DNA from: Larix sibirica
Lineage: Eukaryota; Streptophyta; Pinopsida; Pinales; Pinaceae
Reading direction: 5' to 3'
DNA: 16,582 bases
Assembly (NCBI GenBank): GCA_004151065.3
Contig: NWUY0300020155.1
Coordinates: forward strand, 11,620-28,201
Of the stretch, positions 8,841 through 16,582 are shown piece after piece. Position numbers and translations under genes: made by a program. Numbering within the stretch: the stretch's first letter is position 1; every line of letters starts with the position of its first letter. The notes below the pieces were generated by a model, which saw only the letters and a list, made by a program, of their open reading frames with translations, was not told the DNA's origin and made no database searches.

Positions 8841-9850
8841 CTTTACTAAAACTAGTCTATTATAAATAAATTGTCATAATATGATGTTATAACTCATCAC
8901 ATGTGTGACCATAACAAGTATTGAAATTTTTATTAAAAAACTTTATAGACTTATTTATTTGAAAATTTATCAAACTTCAAATATATTTCAATTCCTAAAT
9001 TTAAAATAAGTAATGCAATACTAATGTTTGTGATATCCTTTATAGATATGTACTCCCATGATACCTATTATTAAACCAATTTTCCAACCCATGGAACAAA
9101 TATCCTATCAAGATTTCAATCACATTTAAAAAAAAATCAAATCATATATATATATATAATTTCATAATACACATGCTATAAGCTAAAGTGCAAATTTTTC
9201 AGCATACAAAGCATTGCCATCTCATGAGCGATAATCTTGCCAGTACCAATAACATGATGCTATAGTGTAAAGTGCATCAAATTATACATGTGGTAATATC
9301 CGGATTATAAATAATCATCATGTGTAAAATTATAGAATTAGATAGTATTACTCGTTAACTTTTAAACATTAGGCCATCAACAACATAGAAATCATCATCC
9401 CATATATACAAATCATTTGTTGTACACGATAAGTCTATGAAAACTAATCATATCATATCACTTCATGTCTCAATAAAAGTAATGTATTGGAAACATAGTA
9501 TATAAATCATCTCGTGCTACATTCATAAGCCAAAACAATGGGTTATTACAGTGGCTACAAAACATTGCAGTCAAACAACAACAACATAAGGCATCTCGAG
9601 GTATAAGGCATAAAACCATACATCACTTGTGATCACATAGTGCATCACCATGAGTTAAGGATAACAGTTTATTCCACATTCGTCGTGTTATAATCAACTA
9701 TATATATATATATCAATTTGTGTTGATATGCAGCTATACTCATGCAAACTAGAAAGACACATATTTTGTATGTTGATGGTTGTTGTGGGGAAAAGGTCTA
9801 GGGTTTGTATTGTTCGACCACTCCAATTCATCTTGGGTATTAAGTGTGAT
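8841..9850. other. AT-rich DNA with TA microsatellites
   Basis: No gene is seen. Short (TA)n runs lie near 9145-9158 and 9699-9712. CATCA/ATCAT-type words are frequent between 9220 and 9660 but do not form a regular array. Confidence 0.5.
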
Positions 9851-9951
9851 ACACATGGGCAATGAAGGAGGAAGTCAGTTGACTAGATCCGAAGGAACGG
9901 GAAGAATGGGACTATTCTAGTATTTTTTTGTCTGACAAGGAATACTTGTAA

Positions 9952-11614
9952 ATCCTAAAAAAATCAAGGGATAGACATAGTGCAAACTCTCTGCATCCTA
10001 AGATAGCTCCCAAAGAAAAGGATACGATAGGTGGCAGTCATGCTGATAGTTTGGGGAATAATGTAGGAGGGGTAACTGTCATTGACGAAGTTTTGGTTTC
10101 TAAAGTAAGTGTAGGTCGGCAGAATGAGGTAAATGCCCTTGCAAAGCGGGAGAAGAAAGACCTATACGGTTGTCAGGGCCTTTGGGAAAGATTTTGCTCC
10201 ACTCAAAACCAAAACCTTGACACCGAGATGTTGCACAAAACATTTCTTGATTGAAGGCAAAGGATCGTCATAATGCAAAGGTGTTAAAAGCTCGTAAAGG
10301 AAAACTTTCAATGATCTTAGGGAAAGATGTTAGATTAGGCTGAGTCATAAGCCTATCCTAGGGGGCCTTGGTGGGTAGATATGAGTATTTTTCTATGAGA
10401 AGGTTTGGTTTGGTAAACTAGGTTGCTAGCAATTGGAAACCCTTATTAGAGTTTTCTTTGGAAATCATTTTGCTTCTCAAAGGATGGTTATATTTTCATA
10501 TTTTTAATGACGAAGATGCTCAAAAGATTTTGGGACAAGTTTGTCTTGTAGGGAAAGGAATCCTAAGGCTGAACAACTAGCATCCAGCTTTCAATCCATT
10601 AACAGGAATTTTTGGGTTCAGATACCTTTGGGTTTTATTGTTGGGGTTCCCTTTGGAACTCTGGTCAAAACAACCTCTTGAAGAAATTGCAAATAAGCAT
10701 GGAAAATTTTAGTATTTCAATGAAAAGTCTGTACATTAGGAGGACAAAAGGATGGCATGGGTATTAGCAGAAATGGATATGAATATGGGGCTTCTAGAGG
10801 AGATCAAAATTAGATGCAAAGATAAATTCGTCCTTCAAAAACTTGATTACTGGAAGATTTCGTTACGGTGTATAAAGTGTAGACAAACAAAACATCTAAA
10901 AAAAGATTGTTGGAAGTTAGAGGACATAAAAAACTATGTCCCTTCACTTGGTTCATAGGATGATTCGAAGGACTTATTAAACTCTTTTGAGATTGTTCCT
11001 CTGGAGAATTTTGTCTTTCCAAACAAGGCTCTTCTAAAGATGTGGAGGGTTTGGAGTTATCTCGGTCTCCTCCAAGTTCTAATAATTTCTTAGCTAGTAA
11101 GTTAAATTTACCAAACCATTCTACTTTCAATTCACCCTTGGGGAATGAAAATGAAACTTTAAATGGTTGTGACTCCCTTGTTCCTATTTTATACAAGTCT
11201 TTAGCTACATTTTCTCATGATATTTCGAATATGTGGGGGGAGATCATGTTAGGTGGGAGATGTTGAAGGTTTTCCAACCCTCACTTCCATTCAAAAGCCC
11301 AGTTCGGTTTTATTAGTTGAGAAGGGATTAGAAACCCCCCATTTATGTTGTGATTTCGCAGGGTTTGGGCCTTCCCTTGGTCGATCTAGAACTTCTCTCC
11401 TTTTTGTTAATAACCCTAAAGGATTGGCTATGGTTCTTTGGACTCTATACTGCTAGATATTTCAGTTGAAAATTTCTATAGGTTAAATTTTGTGGAGGTA
11501 GAAATAAATGAAAAGGAGAATCAACGTGCTATAGATGTTTCCTTAATCTCATCCCATATCCATTCCTACAAATATATTCTTAAAAAAAACCTCTGGTGGT
11601 GTTTACAACTTTGA
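9952..11614 (+). pseudogene. LINE-B ORF1, nucleic-acid-binding protein, broken
   Basis: An open N-terminal stretch (9952-10254, about 100 codons, polar and Gly/Lys-rich) precedes a DUF4283-like domain at about 10400-10712, read across stops. Its features are GWLYFHIFNDEDAQKILG, GKGILRLNN then a TAG where Trp is usual, and PLELWSKQPLEEIANKHGKF then TAG. The frame from 10752 carries MAWVLAEMDM and the intact zinc knuckle CIKCRQTKHLKKDC (CX2CX4HX4C, 10869-10910), ending at 10958. A Ser/Pro/Asn-rich tail follows in shifted frames (11042-11266, 11253-11456 and about 11420-11614, including ISVENFYRLNFVEVEINEKE). ORF1 proteins of this class bind LINE RNA and act as chaperones. This copy needs several frame changes and stop read-throughs. 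The antisense frame 10810-11196 is a shadow. Confidence 0.8.
10869..10910 (+). other. CCHC zinc knuckle, intact
   Basis: Cys codons at 10869, 10878 and 10908 and His at 10893 give CX2CX4HX4C followed by Trp-Lys. All four ligands survive here, unlike LINE-A, where the last Cys is Phe. Confidence 0.9.
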
Positions 11615-11845
11615 TTAGCTCAAAACAATATGATTAAAAGGATTCGATGGAAAATTGAATACTTAAGTCAACTGATCCTATGGTGATAGGTAAAGAGAGT
11701 TAAAAAAGGCTTAGTCCAAGGGGGTCTTGCTACCAGATCCTCAGTAAAAAATCCTTCAAAGAACCTCGGTGGATTTACCAAGAAAGGAAGAAGCATGCAT
11801 TTATAGGGTCCTTAGAGAAAAGAAACCCTCTGCGAAGGGTTCATA

Positions 11846-12516
11846 ATGAAAATACTTTCTATGAATGTTAGAGGAGTAGGAGGGGATCCTAAATATAATG
11901 CCCTCTCAAGGTTGTTTGAGTTGATTAGACCTAATATCCTCCTTATTCAAGAAACCATGGTATCTAGGATAAAAGCTCGAGATTTTTTTTGAAGTTACTT
12001 CCTAGGTGGGAAATGTGCTTAGTTGATGCAAATGGGCATTCTTGTGGGATACTAATGGCCTAGAACCAACAAACTATTAAATTCATCCCTTATTTGACTT
12101 GTGCAAGGATTTTAATAGAAGGTGTTGTTAAAGGGTTGGAGCAACCCTTCAGAGTTCTTAACTGTTATGGCCCTTATTCTAGCAGAATGGATTTTGAGGA
12201 GGAAGTAGTAGGAAGTGAGTTGTTATTGGATCCAAATCTAATTGTAGGGGGGGATATTAATTTGACAGTCTTGGCTAGGGAATTTTGGGGAAATAGCCCA
12301 ATATTGGATCCTTTATCAAGATATTTCGAACATATCTTTCAATCTACAAATCTCATAGATGTTTTCCTAAATCCAATTCTTCCCACATGGAGGAATGGGC
12401 ATAGTGGTCCTAATGGTGTGGCCAAGCGACTCAACAATTTTTTTATAGCTAAGGAATTTTTTGAAAGCTTGAGGTGGTTTAGATCTTGGATCATAAATGT
12501 TTCCATCTAAGATCAT
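11846..12516 (+). pseudogene. LINE-B ORF2 endonuclease domain, broken
   Basis: ORF2 begins at ATG 11846 with MKILSMNVRGVGG and reaches NILLIQETMV: the Asn of the opening NxRG and the Glu of QET are the expected metal-binding and active-site residues of APE-like endonucleases, which nick target DNA for target-primed reverse transcription. A TGA at 11990 follows a run of eight T. The frame changes there and continues through CGILMA, a TAG at 12061 (TGG expected), then RVLNCYGPYS and VGGDIN (the GDxN motif, intact). It then reaches RLNNFFIAKEF, where the family has RLDRF, so the catalytic Asp is Asn. A TAA at 12508 stands immediately before the DH of the usual SDH motif. Two stops, one frameshift and one active-site loss make it inactive. 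Confidence 0.85.
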
Positions 12517-13608
12517 ATGCATATATGTCTTGAGATAGATTATGATAAAAGCAATACTAAATACCCTTTCAAATTTAATCATTCTTGGAATGGTGAGAAG
12601 GATTTCAAAATGTTAGTAAATGATAAGTGGACATCATATGAACACAAATTTGAAGGGTCTTCAATGCAATTTTTAGTGGAGAAACTAAAGTATCTTAACT
12701 ATGATGTGATCAATTGGGAAAATACGAAGAAAAGGGCAATTCAAGAAGAGTTACTATCATTAAAAGGGGAAATCAATGATAGATACATTAATAATACTTC
12801 TGGTGTATTTTTAGATTATGAAAAAATTCAGTTAGGGGATTTGGAATTGAGGAAATCCAAAATTTTGAAGCTAAGAGAAGAGGAATGGTGCTTAAAACTT
12901 CGGGCTATTTGGATTTCCCAAGGAGATCAAAACACAATTTTTTTCAAAAATTTGCAAATCATAGGAAAAATATCAACTTAATCTGACAATTGAAGACCAG
13001 AGGGAATTCAAAATTCATGATAAAAAAGAGATTGAGGAATTTGTTTTTGTATATTTTGAATACCTCTTTAAGGATCTAGGGTTGAATAACATAGGGGAAC
13101 AAATGCAAGTCATTCAAAATTATCCCAAATTCTTCTCTATGGAAGAGGGTCGGATAGTGGAAGATGTTCTAAAGGGGTTTGCTAAATAAAAAAATCCCTT
13201 GTCTATATGGTTGGACAATGGAGTTCCTTCTTGAGCTCTTTGACCTTATAGGACCTGATTTCCTAGAGGTGGTGGAGGAATCCAAATTCCAAGGTAAACT
13301 CAGAGGTCCTATACACACAAATTTGATAGCATTAGTCCCAAAAAATGTTAGTCATGTCTCTTTCAATGAATTCAAACCAATTGCTTTATGTAACTTAGTA
13401 TATAATATTATCGCAAAAGTGATTGTTGTTAGAATCAAAGGAATATTATGATCTTGTATGTCTAGAGAGTAGCTTGGCTTCTTATCAAACAAACAAATTC
13501 TAGATGCAATTGGTATTGCACAGGAAATCTTACACTATTAAGACTAACAAGTTTAACTCTTTGATTTTAAAACTTGATATGGCTAAAGCATATGATAAAT
13601 TTTCTTAG
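12517..13608 (+). pseudogene. LINE-B ORF2 linker and N-terminal reverse transcriptase, broken
   Basis: 12517-12981 continues the endonuclease frame as the Lys/Glu-rich helical linker, including EEEWCLKLRAIWISQGDQNT. A shift in a 7-T run near 12940 and another near 12984 move it to the frame read from 12986 (DKKEIEEF, YFEYLFKDLG) to a TAA at 13187. The frame then changes again in an A run, and 13179-13451 carries GWTMEFLLELFDLIGPDF and FKPIALCNLVYNIIAKV, the conserved N-terminal RT block of plant L1. After a TGA at 13449, further stops and a shift, the motif A sequence KLDMAKAYDK appears at 13570-13599 with its catalytic Asp, followed by TAG (13606-13608) where Trp (TGG) is expected. The DGW block has Tyr for Asp. 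Motif C (YADD-type) is absent. Confidence 0.85.
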
Positions 13609-13629
13609 TCCCTTTTAAGTTTAGCATCA

Positions 13630-13688
13630 CAAGTATAGCAACAATAGGACCTAGAGCCTTTGAAAACTATCGCAAGTATAGAAACAAT
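13630..13688. repeat. 16-bp direct repeat at LINE-B end
   Basis: CAAGTATAGCAACAAT (13630-13645) and CAAGTATAGAAACAAT (13673-13688) differ by one base. They sit where LINE similarity stops. Confidence 0.7.
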
Positions 13689-13867
13689 GTCAAAGCTATT
13701 AGATATTTGTGCATACAGATAAAGCATTAATTAAGTAACTCGTCGGTTGTCTGACATTGTGATGGGTTGAATGTCGAGTATCTGATGGTGTGTTGCATAT
13801 CCAACAAATGTTGGGCTTTTAAAAAAAATACATGTAACTTCCAACAATTTTCACAATTTTATCCGTA

Positions 13868-14403
13868 GTGTCGGATTTTAATCCATATGAGTTAGTGCAA
13901 CACAAGGATCTCGGTACCAGTGCACAACCAACGAACACTACACCCACAACAAGCATTTTTATACCAGCTAAATCCTCATATCAGGAGTTAGAAGAATTCA
14001 TTGCAGTCGTTAACAAAGAAAGTAATAAAATATGGGTTGATGCCAATAAAATACTCAAATCTATGAAGAATGAATAAAACGATGCCTAGAAAACATGTTC
14101 AATATAGGTTGCACAAATTATTGTACCGCTAACGGGCCCTTAGCCCGAAAGAACCCTTAACAAAATCCAGAGCCTCTTTGGGTCCATGCTAAACTATCTA
14201 CAGACATACTTGACCAACAAAGTCAACATTAACATTATGAAACTAATCTACTTATGGTCGACTAGTTTAAACAGTTTGAAGAATGAGACAAGCATCTAAA
14301 GGAATATGAGGTCCAAGAGACTAGATCGACCCTGGTATTGAATAAATGGTACTCATATTATGGAAAGATATGCATTGAAATCCAAGGAAAATATCTACAT
14401 TGA
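13868..14403 (+). pseudogene. decayed retroelement-like coding stretch, unrecognised
   Basis: 13868-14077 is open for 69 codons (GTG first). It has a Thr/Pro/Ser-rich N-terminus (residues 17-35) and then a charged helix, ELEEFIAVVNKESNKIWVD, which resembles the start of a gag-like protein. In another frame, 14164-14400 reads as protein containing PEPLWVHAKLSTDILDQQ, KHLKEYEVQETRSTLVLNKW and YSYYGKICIEIQGKYLH. This is interrupted by TAA (14230), TAG (14263) and TGA (14284), and ended by TGA (14401). Each of the three internal stops is one C-to-T transition from a Gln or Arg codon. Between the two parts, 14133-14147 can form a 5-bp GC hairpin (CGGGC/GCCCG). I cannot name the family; gag-like is a guess from composition and from the surrounding elements. 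Confidence 0.4.
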
Positions 14404-14422
14404 AATTCAAGGAAAAGGCCCT
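14373..14422. repeat. 25-bp tandem duplication
   Basis: CATTGAAATCCAAGGAAAA at 14373 recurs as CATTGAAATTCAAGGAAAA at 14398, a period of 25 bp with one C/T difference. It lies at the end of the decayed coding stretch. Confidence 0.85.
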
Positions 14423-14436
14423 GTAGGGGAGGTTAT

Positions 14437-14594
14437 AGTGGAGGTTTTTAGTGTTACAAGATTGGTCAAAATTATCAAAAAAACCTCCACTGCAACCTTC
14501 ACAGATGGTACCGGAATTTTTAGTGGAGGCTTTTACAAAAACTGTATTATAACTAAAAAACTCATCGGTTGGAGGCTTTTGTGAAGGTTTTAGT
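14437..14594. repeat. cluster of AGTGGAGGYTTTT motifs, direct and inverted
   Basis: AGTGGAGGTTTTT (14437-14449) has an exact inverse AAAAACCTCCACT at 14479-14491 (13/13, loop 29). A third copy, AGTGGAGGCTTTT, lies at 14522-14534, followed by diverged copies GGTTGGAGGCTTTT (about 14567-14580) and GTGAAGGTTTTAG (14582-14594). The adjacent ACCTTCAC (about 14495) is the inverse of the last form. Mixed-orientation short motifs like these are typical of the subterminal regions of CACTA and related DNA transposons, but no terminal inverted repeat was found. Confidence 0.7.
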
Positions 14595-14595
14595 T

Positions 14596-15141
14596 TTGGT
14601 GCACTTTATTAAAGAAAATGCACTAATGTTGACACAAATAAAATGCACCGACGCATTTCAAACCAATACATGCACCTGTGCACATATACATTTCTGCATT
14701 GGTGCTTGAAAATGCATATAGCACTGATGCACACCAAAATTTTAACCAAAACCACTACTTATAACAATATATGCACCGATTCTTTATATTAATTGCAGCA
14801 CTAGTGCTTACAAACTATTAAAATGCGTTAGTACCTTATAATAATATAAGCTCCAATGCTTTACATTACATGTCACATCGGTCCCTATGAACTATTAAAA
14901 GGCGTTGGTGCTTACGAACTATTCAAAAGCACCTGTGCGATAACTGGAGGAAAACACATCGGTAAGTTGACTAGGATGATGACTTCCAGTATATTTTTAT
15001 AATTAATGGTGCGGTTAATATAAAGTAGCACACCGGGACTATTTTCTTATAAGTGCACCATTGCAGCATTCTCTCAAATGCACTGGTGCTACATTGTCTG
15101 AAAAGCACTGGCGCGATTAATAAGATCAGATGCATCGATGA
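14596..15141. repeat. ~26-bp-period array with 10-bp palindromic core
   Basis: About 20 units are present. The core is GCACYRGTGC or a close variant; examples are GCACCTGTGC (14672 and 14929), GCACTAGTGC (14798), GCGTTGGTGC (14902), GCACTGGTGC (15080) and GCACTGGCGC (15105). Core starts I can place are 14620, 14645, 14672, 14696, 14721, 14773, 14798, 14825, 14850, 14874, 14902, 14929, 14955, 15055, 15080, 15105 and 15132. Gaps are 24-28 bp or near multiples (52, 100). Diverged cores fill the larger gaps at about 14747, 14981, 15003 and 15028, and a half-core lies at 14596-14602. Linkers are AT-rich; three share RAACTATTMAAA (after 14807, 14883 and 14911), so the unit is a decayed 26-bp repeat and not random motif scatter. 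It may be a minisatellite or a transposase-binding subterminal array. Confidence 0.8.
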
Positions 15142-15401
15142 TTATTTTTTGTTTGGTGAACAATGACTACTGACATCGCACTTGAATATATATATTTTAT
15201 TTTTATTTTATTTAATTCCATTATTCAACAGAAATTGAAATATTTTTTAAAGTAGTATTCATTAGAAATTTTATTATTGTGTATGGATATGATATTTGGA
15301 TTNACCAAAATAGTTGACAGGCCCTCAAAAAACATAATTACAATTGTCATTGTCCATGGAGCTAAAAGTGACATGTGTCAAAAAGAATATAGACACCATA
15401 A

Positions 15402-16175
15402 TTACTTGGAATTGTCGATGGTGTCTGCATCACCCGATTTCTCCTCAAGGATAGGGAAATGATATTCCTTAGAGCTGGAAGAGCTATCAGCCACATCTTT
15501 AATAGGCAACGCCTCAGTTTTCCAGAAAGATACTGTGTTCCCAGGACCTGTTCGCTCCATAGGTTTATGTTTGTGCTCACTGGTGGACGCGACATTGGTG
15601 ATGTCTTCTAGATGCTTCTGCTCTTTGTCTGGTTGAGTACCATTGTGCTCCAATGGCTTGGATACATGGGACATGGTCGGAGAAGAGGAAGAGTTCCTAG
15701 TAGTAGTAGGGGGTGGAGAAGGAGGGGGATTGTTCCCTGTAGAAGCTCTCGAGAGTGAAAAAGAATGTGAGCCAACAAATTCTTTACTGTCCAATAGTTC
15801 CTGCACCTCACTCGAGTTCTCTGGTCGACCAACTGTTGGAGGGCCATTTCTTCCTCCCAATATTCTAGCATAATCCTCAGGTACCCGGAATTGAATTGTC
15901 ATAACCACTTTCATTGGCCTCCTCTCGACCACGAATACCTGGGTTTTCGTGTTCCCTGTCGCCTCGTCGAGGGGTAGCACTGAGTCTCTGAGACATCCTC
16001 TCAGCCTGAGTGAAAAAAATATAGTCTCCAAAAAACATAGAATTAATCTCATACAGAGTAGGGCACGACTCAGGTGCAATAAGATTAAAGAGAAGCATAA
16101 TGCTTGAACTTGTGCTCCAGGACCATGCAAATGGCAGTCGGCCCTCCCATCACAGAAGAAGAAAAAACTCCACAA
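15402..16175 (-). CDS. unknown protein ORF in GC-rich island (257 codons)
   Basis: This is the longest open frame in the window. Its first 60 or so residues (Cys, Leu and Phe-rich) look like an accidental frame. From about residue 70 it becomes protein-like: TQVFVVERRPMKVVMTIQFR, VPEDYARILGGRNGPP, then a Pro/Ser/Thr-rich linker (about 145-170: PPPSPPPTTT, NSSSSP), then a charged, Lys/Glu/Ser-rich tail with ADSSSSSKEYHFPILEE near the end. The tail would be disordered and there is no transmembrane or catalytic motif. An AATAAA lies about 130 bp downstream of the stop (15275-15270). The region is visibly richer in GC than its surroundings. A neighbouring frame (15877-16098) also looks coding. 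A strong acceptor (ATTTTTTTCACTCAG, boundary 16005/16006) and a donor CAG/GTATTC (15938/15939) suggest a spliced gene or a frameshifted fragment. I recognise no family. Confidence 0.35.
   Translation of the reverse strand: MWSFFFFCDGRADCHLHGPGAQVQALCFSLILLHLSRALLCMRLILCFLETIFFSLRLRGCLRDSVLPLDEATGNTKTQVFVVERRPMKVVMTIQFRVPEDYARILGGRNGPPTVGRPENSSEVQELLDSKEFVGSHSFSLSRASTGNNPPPSPPPTTTRNSSSSPTMSHVSKPLEHNGTQPDKEQKHLEDITNVASTSEHKHKPMERTGPGNTVSFWKTEALPIKDVADSSSSSKEYHFPILEEKSGDADTIDNSK
15877..16098 (-). pseudogene. overlapping open frame, possible exon or frameshifted part of the same gene
   Basis: Starting at ATG 16098, this 73-codon frame gives LIAPESCPTLYEINSMFFGD, then TQAERMSQRLSATPRRGDRE and a Glu/Gly/Asn-rich end. 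It is more protein-like over 16098-15940 than the hydrophobic translation of the longer frame in the same place. The best single protein may therefore use this frame first and switch to the 257-codon frame near 15940, either by splicing at the GTATTC donor or because of an indel. No homologue is recognised. Confidence 0.3.
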
Positions 16176-16437
16176 GTTGCCTACCGCTCAACACTCTGAA
16201 ATGGGAATGTTTTCGGAACGGATGCTTTATCTCATCTCCAAAGGAGGCCATTAATTCACGCGGAGGGGAAATAATTTCAAAGGTACAGAGGCCAGTTCGA
16301 CCCAGAGCTTGAATAACCATCATCTTAAAGGCTCCATGCATTAAGAGCGATGCCAATTTAATGAGCAGGGTGGAAGTAACGAGGGGATTCCACGTGGTAG
16401 GAGGTGGAGGCCTCCATGGTTGTCTCCTTATGCTCTG
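16150..16437 (-). pseudogene. upstream open frame of the same island, unrecognised
   Basis: The frame is open from just after a TAG at 16440-16438 down to a stop at 16152-16150 (95 codons, first ATG at 16356). It contains FKMMVIQALGRTGLCTFEII and SPPRELMASFGDEIKHPFRK, then HSHFRVLSGRQLVEFF. The composition is that of a folded globular protein. It ends in a CTT/CTC-rich tract (VEFFLLL), a likely place for slippage. In a third frame just downstream, GGPTAICMVLEHKFKHYASL also looks coding. This suggests one ancestral reading frame running 16437 to 15402 with two or three frame changes. A separate ATG at 16417 opens only 19 codons. Confidence 0.35.
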
Positions 16438-16582
16438 CTAAGACATGCATGCCACCCGCATCCAGTCTTATAATTGAAATCTTACTTATAGAACCTAATG
16501 ACATTTATTTTACTTGCATTGTATAATTTTATGTTGATACATGTGATTTCTTTGCACTTTTAGGTGGTTTTCATCTAAATAA

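Larger units (their letters stand above)
9855..13640 (+). mobile_element. LINE-B: 3'-truncated plant L1 retrotransposon
   Basis: The order is that of a plant L1-type LINE: ORF1 with DUF4283-like domain and CCHC knuckle, a low-complexity ORF1 tail, then ORF2 with apurinic-like endonuclease and the N-terminal part of reverse transcriptase. The possible ORF1 ATG at 9855 sets the left edge, but no 5' UTR boundary or target-site duplication is visible. Similarity ends just past RT motif A (about 13608-13640). The RT catalytic YADD-type motif, thumb, RNase H or CCHC tail, and poly(A) are absent. L1 copies normally lose the 5' end, so loss of the 3' half points to later deletion or to an insertion that displaced it. 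At least eight stops or frameshifts show it is an old, dead copy. Confidence 0.85.

Noticed and set aside
10810-11196. 128-codon minus-strand ORF
   Set aside because: It lies antisense to the LINE-B ORF1 zinc knuckle and tail, whose plus-strand translation has clear family motifs.
13928-13950. CACTACACCC as a possible CACTA transposon terminus
   Set aside because: It lies within an open coding-like stretch, and no matching TAGTG-ended inverted partner was found at a sensible distance.
14596-15141. CRISPR-like look: short palindromic repeats with variable spacers
   Set aside because: The repeat core is only 10 bp and degenerate, spacers are 15-17 bp and some resemble each other, no cas genes are present, and the context is plant nuclear retroelements.
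15303-15303. Ambiguous base n
   Set aside because: It is a single unresolved base and implies assembly or sequencing uncertainty only.
15643-16312. Plus-strand ORFs at 15643-15873 and 16100-16312
   Set aside because: They are shadows of the minus-strand frames in a stop-poor, GC-richer region. The Glu/Gly-rich plus translation mirrors the Pro/Ser linker on the other strand.

Overview
The window looks like nuclear DNA of a seed plant, from a repeat-rich, gene-poor region of a large genome. I suspect a gymnosperm because the elements are old and heavily decayed, but this is inference. Most of the sequence is AT-rich by eye. It carries plant-type L1 retrotransposon remnants (ORF1 with a DUF4283-like domain plus a CCHC zinc knuckle, then a separate ORF2 with endonuclease and reverse transcriptase), a fragment of Ty3/gypsy protease, and an LTR with Copia-like U5 sequence. 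There is nothing bacterial: no operons, no ribosome binding sites and no long intact ORFs. One unresolved base (n) lies at 15303.

Layout: 2-532 is the end of a gypsy retropepsin that has lost its catalytic Asp. 1634-2455 is a decayed L1 ORF1 (LINE-A). 2456-4900 is AT-rich with several short tandem duplications. 4900-5370 is a probable minus-strand Copia-type LTR containing a perfect 20-bp palindrome. 5461-6086 holds two separate long foldbacks, with an exon-like open stretch (5759-5893) between them and another at 6522-6722. 6986-9850 is featureless AT-rich DNA apart from one 55-bp tandem duplication and TA microsatellites. 9855-13640 is the best feature, a 3'-truncated L1 element (LINE-B) with ORF1, endonuclease and the start of reverse transcriptase, all disabled by stops and frameshifts. 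13868-14403 is a decayed, unrecognised, retroelement-like coding stretch. 14437-15141 holds a cluster of GTGGAGG-type motifs followed by a striking array of about 20 units in which a 10-bp palindrome (GCACYRGTGC-like) recurs about every 26 bp. 15402-16437, on the minus strand, is a relatively GC-rich island of overlapping open frames, including a 257-codon ORF of unknown function.

I see no clearly functional gene. The LINE and gypsy pieces are fossils. The two places most likely to hold something new are the 26-bp palindromic array (14596-15141) and the GC-rich minus-strand coding island next to it. A further peculiarity is that the window contains about ten independent two-copy tandem duplications of 16-141 bp.
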